Below are positions 60,850 to 64,000 of a stretch of 64,000 nt of DNA, piece by piece. The stretch lies in contig NZ_LT985196.1 in NCBI RefSeq assembly GCF_900289115.1, positions 2,343,995 through 2,407,994 of the forward strand, written 5' to 3'. Each line of letters opens with the position of its first letter. Position 1 is the stretch's first letter. A model generated the notes under the pieces. It made no database searches, was not told where the DNA came from, and saw only the letters and a list, made by a program, of their open reading frames with translations. The stretch comes from Janibacter massiliensis (GTDB lineage Bacteria > Actinomycetota > Actinomycetes > Actinomycetales > Dermatophilaceae). Position numbers and translations under genes: made by a program.

Positions 60850-61755
60850 TCACGGGTTCGTCGTCGTCAGACCCGTGCGCCACTGGGCGATGACGGCGTT
60901 CGCCATGAGGCGGTAGCCCTTGTCGTTCGCGTGGATGTCCTTCGTGTCCGTGCACATCCACGTGTTCGTGCAGATCATCTGGACGTTGCGCGGCACCTCG
61001 CCGTAGGTCGGGTCGCTGACGAGCGTGGTGTCGTCGTCCCGCAAGGCGTCGGCGACGCGGGCCCGCTGGGCGTTCGCGGCCCGGGCCGTCGCGCCGATGT
61101 ACTCCTTGAGCGCGACGTTCGCCAGCGCCGACTGCTTCGCGGCGTCCTTGCCCGACTGCCCCGAGAGCCAGCTCGCGAGGAAGGGGTTGTAGTAGTCGGT
61201 GATGATGATCCGGGTGTCCGGCCCGGCGGCGGCCCGCAGGCGGCCGTAGATCTCGGGGAGGTTCCGGAAGAGCTTGCCGGCCCCGTCGGTGAGGCAGGGG
61301 AGATCGATCGCGCCGCCGCGGGCGCACCGCTGGATGTCGTTCGCCCCGAGGGTGAGGGTGACGAGGGCGACCTCGCCGCGGTGCTGCCGCAGGAACGCCT
61401 CGGCCGCCCGCATCTGGCTGCCCTCGCGGTAGGAGCACTTGCCCGCGAGGAGCATGGTCGTGGACGACTCGCCGCTGCAGGCGAGGTTCGTCGTCGCGAC
61501 GTTCCTGCCGAGCTTCCACGTGAGGTAGCGGTCGACGGAACCGACGTAGCCGCCCGTCTTGGCGTCGCCCCGACCGGGCTGGTAGCCGGCGGCGAGGGAG
61601 TCGCCCAGGGCGAGGTAGCGGGTCGGCGTCGTCGCCGCGGCCATGGCCTGTGCGGCGTCCTGCCCGCCGGTGCCACCGGCACCGACGGTGACGCCGACGG
61701 CAAGGGCCACGGCGGCGGCCGCCGAGGCGAGAGAACGGAAGCGGGAGATGGTCAC
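60850..61755 (-). CDS. Secreted SGNH-family lipase/esterase
   Basis: This 301-residue protein has an Ala-rich signal peptide (about residues 8-38). A GDSL/SGNH hydrolase follows: block I LALGDSLAAGY with the nucleophile Ser, the Gly of SGESSTTMLL, block III TLGANDIQRC and a final DxxH as DIHAND (H in the loop). Several Cys can form disulfides outside the cell. It starts at GTG 61755 and diverges from the next gene across a region with a long inverted repeat. The substrate is unknown. Confidence 0.88.
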   Translation of the reverse strand: MTISRFRSLASAAAAVALAVGVTVGAGGTGGQDAAQAMAAATTPTRYLALGDSLAAGYQPGRGDAKTGGYVGSVDRYLTWKLGRNVATTNLACSGESSTTMLLAGKCSYREGSQMRAAEAFLRQHRGEVALVTLTLGANDIQRCARGGAIDLPCLTDGAGKLFRNLPEIYGRLRAAAGPDTRIIITDYYNPFLASWLSGQSGKDAAKQSALANVALKEYIGATARAANAQRARVADALRDDDTTLVSDPTYGEVPRNVQMICTNTWMCTDTKDIHANDKGYRLMANAVIAQWRTGLTTTNP

Positions 61756-61816
61756 GGGAGGCCCTTCGTCGTTGGAGGTGCGTGCCCCCCGATCCTGTCG
61801 CAATTGCGCGCGCAAC

Positions 61817-61852
61817 TGACATCTGCGCGCCGAACATCGCGCGCAGATGTCA
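61817..61852. promoter_or_regulatory. Perfect 14-bp inverted repeat in a divergent promoter region
   Basis: Arms at 61817-61830 and 61839-61852 are perfect complements around 8 nt. The inner part of the arm, GCGCGCAGAT, recurs as a third copy at 61858-61867. The repeat lies midway between two divergent starts (61755 and 61913), so it is more likely an operator than a terminator. Confidence 0.55.
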
Positions 61853-61912
61853 TCGATCGCGCGCAGATCCCGACGACCTCGCTCGAGCACGAGTGACCGT
61901 AGAGTTCGCGCG

Positions 61913-62809
61913 GTGGAGCTCTCGACCCTGACCCGCCAGGAGTGGCGCCCGGCGCAGGAGGCCCACGCCGCGCGGGTCGACGCGCTGACCGCCGGCATCC
62001 GCGACCGGGCGGCCCGCGGCGAGAAGCACCCGATCGAGGACTTCCTCGTCGAGTACTACGGTCACTCCCCCGGCCGTCTGCGCCGGTGGGAGCCCGGCCC
62101 CGGGCGGGTGCTCCTCGACGCCGCCGACGCCGGCTGCGCCGGGCGGAGCCACCACCGCACCGACGCCGACGGGACGGTCCGGCTCGACACCGAGGCCTTC
62201 GTCGCGCGCCGCGGCCGGACCGTGCGGTTCGTCCGGGACCTGCTCGCCGCAACACTCTCCAGGCCCGCCGCCACCGCCTGCTTCGGCCTCCACGAGTGGG
62301 CGATGGTCTACCGCCTCGCGCCCGGGCAGCAGCGCCACGAGGCGCTCCCGCTGCGGCTGACGCAGGCCGAGACGGACGCGGTCGTCGAGGGTCACCGGAT
62401 CCGCTGCAGCCACTTCGACGCCTACCGCTTCTTCACCGCCGACGCCCGGCCGCGCAACACGCTGCGCCCGACCCGCGAGACCCAGATCCATCACGAGCAG
62501 CCCGGCTGCCTCCATGCCGGCATGGACGTGTACAAGTGGTGCTTCAAGCTCGCCCCCGCCGTCCCGTCGGAGCTCACCGCCGACGCCTTCGAGCACGCGC
62601 TCGCCGTCCGGGTGCTCGACATGCAGGCCTCGCCCTACGACCTCGCGGCCTTCGACCTGCCACCGGTCCGCATCGAGACCTCCTCCGGGAAGGCCGAGTT
62701 CGTCGACCGGCAGCGCGACCTCGTGGGTCGCTCGAACGCCCTGCGCCACCGGCTGCTCGAGGTCTGCGACGCGCTCCTGCTCAGCGCGCCGGCACACCCG
62801 CCCGCATGA
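61913..62809 (+). CDS. Conserved actinobacterial protein, often called 3-methyladenine DNA glycosylase
   Basis: This 298-residue cytoplasmic protein has a conserved start (LTRQEWRPAQEAHAARVDAL, then GEKHPIEDFLVEYYGHSPG) and later GLHEWAMVYRL, IRCSHFDAYRFFT and GCLHAGMDVYKWCFKL. Homologues in Actinobacteria carry the label 3-methyladenine DNA glycosylase in databases, but I see no known glycosylase motif, so the function should be considered unknown. The His, Cys and Asp in conserved blocks could be a metal or catalytic site. Start GTG 61913. It overlaps the convergent cimA gene by 29 bp. Confidence 0.7.
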   Translation: MELSTLTRQEWRPAQEAHAARVDALTAGIRDRAARGEKHPIEDFLVEYYGHSPGRLRRWEPGPGRVLLDAADAGCAGRSHHRTDADGTVRLDTEAFVARRGRTVRFVRDLLAATLSRPAATACFGLHEWAMVYRLAPGQQRHEALPLRLTQAETDAVVEGHRIRCSHFDAYRFFTADARPRNTLRPTRETQIHHEQPGCLHAGMDVYKWCFKLAPAVPSELTADAFEHALAVRVLDMQASPYDLAAFDLPPVRIETSSGKAEFVDRQRDLVGRSNALRHRLLEVCDALLLSAPAHPPA

Positions 62810-64000
62810 GCCCGTAGGTGATCGACTCCCGCAGCGCCTGCCACGACGCCTCGAGGATGTTCCCGGCGACACCGATCGTCACCCAGGTGCCGTCGTGGTC
62901 GGCGGTCTCGAGGAGGACCCGCGTGACGGCGTCCGTGCCGTGCGCGGCGTCGAGGATCCGGACGCGATAGTCGACCAGCTCCATCGCGTCGATCTCGGGG
63001 TAGACCTCCGCGAGCGCCTCGCGCAGGGCATGGTCGAGCGCGTTGACCGGACCGTTGCCCTCGCCGGTCGCGACGACCCGCCGCCCGCCGGCGCGGACCT
63101 TCACCGTCGCCTCGGAGAGCGCATCGTCGTCCCCGCGCGCGTCCGTGATGACCCGCCAGGACTCGATGTCGGCGTAGTGGGGCACGTCCTGCCCGAGCCC
63201 GCGCCGCAGGAGCAGCTCGAACGAGGCGTCGGCCGCGTCGAAGGTGTACCCGCGCGACTCGAGCTCCTTGACGGTCGCGAGCACCCGGCCGACGGCCTCA
63301 CCCGAGTCGGGGCCGAGCTCCACGCCGAGCTCCTCGGCCTTGAGCTCGACGCTCGCCCGACCCGCCATGTCCGAGACGAGCATGCGCATCCCGTTGCCGA
63401 AGAGCGCGGGGTCGGTGTGCTGGTAGAGGTCGGGGTCGACCTTGATCGCGCTCGCGTGCAGCCCGCCCTTGTGCGCGAAGGCGCTCGAGCCGACGTACGG
63501 CTGCCGGCTGTACGGCGGGAAGTTCGTGATCTCGCTGACGACGTTGGCGACCTGGGTCGCCCGGGCCAGCTGCTGCGGGGTGACGACCTCGAAGCCCATC
63601 TTCGTCTGGAGGTTCGCGACGATCGTCAGGAGGTTGGCGTTGCCCGTCCGCTCGCCGTACCCGTTGATCGTCCCCTGCACGTGCCGGGCGCCGGCCTCGA
63701 CCGCGGCGAGCGAGTTCGCGACCGCGCACCCGGTGTCGTTGTGGCAGTGGATCCCGATGCGGACCCCCGCCCGGGCGGTCACGGCCGCGACGACCTCATG
63801 GACCCGGCCCGGCAGCATGCCGCCGTTCGTGTCGCAGAGGACGACCGCGCTCGCCCCGGCGCTCGCGGCGGCGTCGACGACGCGGTGGGCGTGGTCGGGG
63901 TCGTCGAGGTAGCCGTCGAAGAAGTGCTCCGCGTCGATGACGACCTCCCGGCCCTCGGCCACGAGGAGCTCGACGGAGTCGCGGATCATCGCGAGGTTCT
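62781..64000 (-). CDS. cimA: Citramalate synthase (partial, 5' end beyond the window)
   Basis: This is the C-terminal 400 or so residues of a LeuA-like TIM-barrel enzyme that joins pyruvate and acetyl-CoA to citramalate, a route to isoleucine. Seen are VLCDTNGGMLPGRVHEVV, the metal-binding IGIHCHNDTGCAVANSLAA, QGTINGYGERTGNANL and the SSAFAHKGGLHASAI block. A C-terminal regulatory domain follows (EATVKVRAGGRRVVATGEG, then VDYRVRILD). The GERTGNA form and lack of LeuA-specific length favour CimA over isopropylmalate synthase. The N-terminus lies past base 64000. Confidence 0.88.
   Translation of the reverse strand, partial: NLAMIRDSVELLVAEGREVVIDAEHFFDGYLDDPDHAHRVVDAAASAGASAVVLCDTNGGMLPGRVHEVVAAVTARAGVRIGIHCHNDTGCAVANSLAAVEAGARHVQGTINGYGERTGNANLLTIVANLQTKMGFEVVTPQQLARATQVANVVSEITNFPPYSRQPYVGSSAFAHKGGLHASAIKVDPDLYQHTDPALFGNGMRMLVSDMAGRASVELKAEELGVELGPDSGEAVGRVLATVKELESRGYTFDAADASFELLLRRGLGQDVPHYADIESWRVITDARGDDDALSEATVKVRAGGRRVVATGEGNGPVNALDHALREALAEVYPEIDAMELVDYRVRILDAAHGTDAVTRVLLETADHDGTWVTIGVAGNILEASWQALRESITYGLMRAGVPAR

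Overview
The window is high-GC actinobacterial chromosome. The core gene order (HU, plsC, gpsA, ddl, a DUF3515 lipoprotein, thiL, rpmB, a DAK2 protein, recG, rsmD, coaD, DUF177, rpmF, rnc, mutM, then smc), the zinc-ribbon forms of L28 and L32, many GTG starts and many 4-nt ATGA/GTGA overlaps all fit Actinomycetes. A DUF222/HNH gene and a C50-type carotenoid operon suggest Intrasporangiaceae or a relative (Janibacter, Knoellia or Phycicoccus-like). That family assignment is an inference.

Region 1 (1-8.9 kb) holds smc, a small membrane protein, a lipoprotein, a chorismate mutase-DUF952 fusion, an OatA-like acyltransferase with an SGNH domain, and a DUF222-HNH gene. Region 2 (9.0-30.7 kb) is a metal-resistance island. 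Region 3 (30.6-48 kb) is the conserved block from mutM back to leuCD and its IclR-type regulator. Region 4 (48-58 kb) holds a MerR/DoxX locus, fumC and a crt operon with a divergent MarR gene. Region 5 (58-64 kb) holds tRNA-Glu, tRNA-Gln, gltX, a FAH-family gene, a secreted SGNH hydrolase, a conserved gene of unknown function and the 3' part of a citramalate synthase gene.

The main observation is how the island sits in the genome. It looks like two tandem integrative elements of one family inserted at the 3' end of mutM (fpg). Displaced 3' ends of the gene remain at 8899-9048 (probably the host's own original end) and at 15122-15256 (a decayed element-borne copy). The living mutM (30598-31440) now ends in an element-borne zinc finger. 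The left ends of both elements share about 165 bp of non-coding similarity, at 9049-9215 and 15257-15430. I see no recombinase gene in either element.

Element X (about 6.2 kb, visibly lower GC) carries a MerR/CueR-type regulator, a four-helix Cys-rich copper-binding protein and an operon of a SnoaL-like protein, a CopZ-like chaperone and a P1B ATPase with an unusual Tyr-Pro-Cys membrane motif. Element Y (about 15.5 kb) carries a MerR regulator with a 50-residue Cys-rich protein, and a copper module: multicopper oxidase, DUF6153 protein, CopZ, CopA, a YHS protein, a YdhK lipoprotein, a CopB-like ATPase, CsoR and CueP. It ends in a Cd/Pb-type module: a CmtR-like repressor, an SPC-type ATPase and a thioredoxin-like protein. 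CsoR-type operator dyads precede three of the copper transcription units. The four P-type ATPases carry four different transmembrane metal motifs (YPC, CPC, CPH, SPC), so the island appears to combine several efflux specificities with periplasmic oxidation and sequestration.
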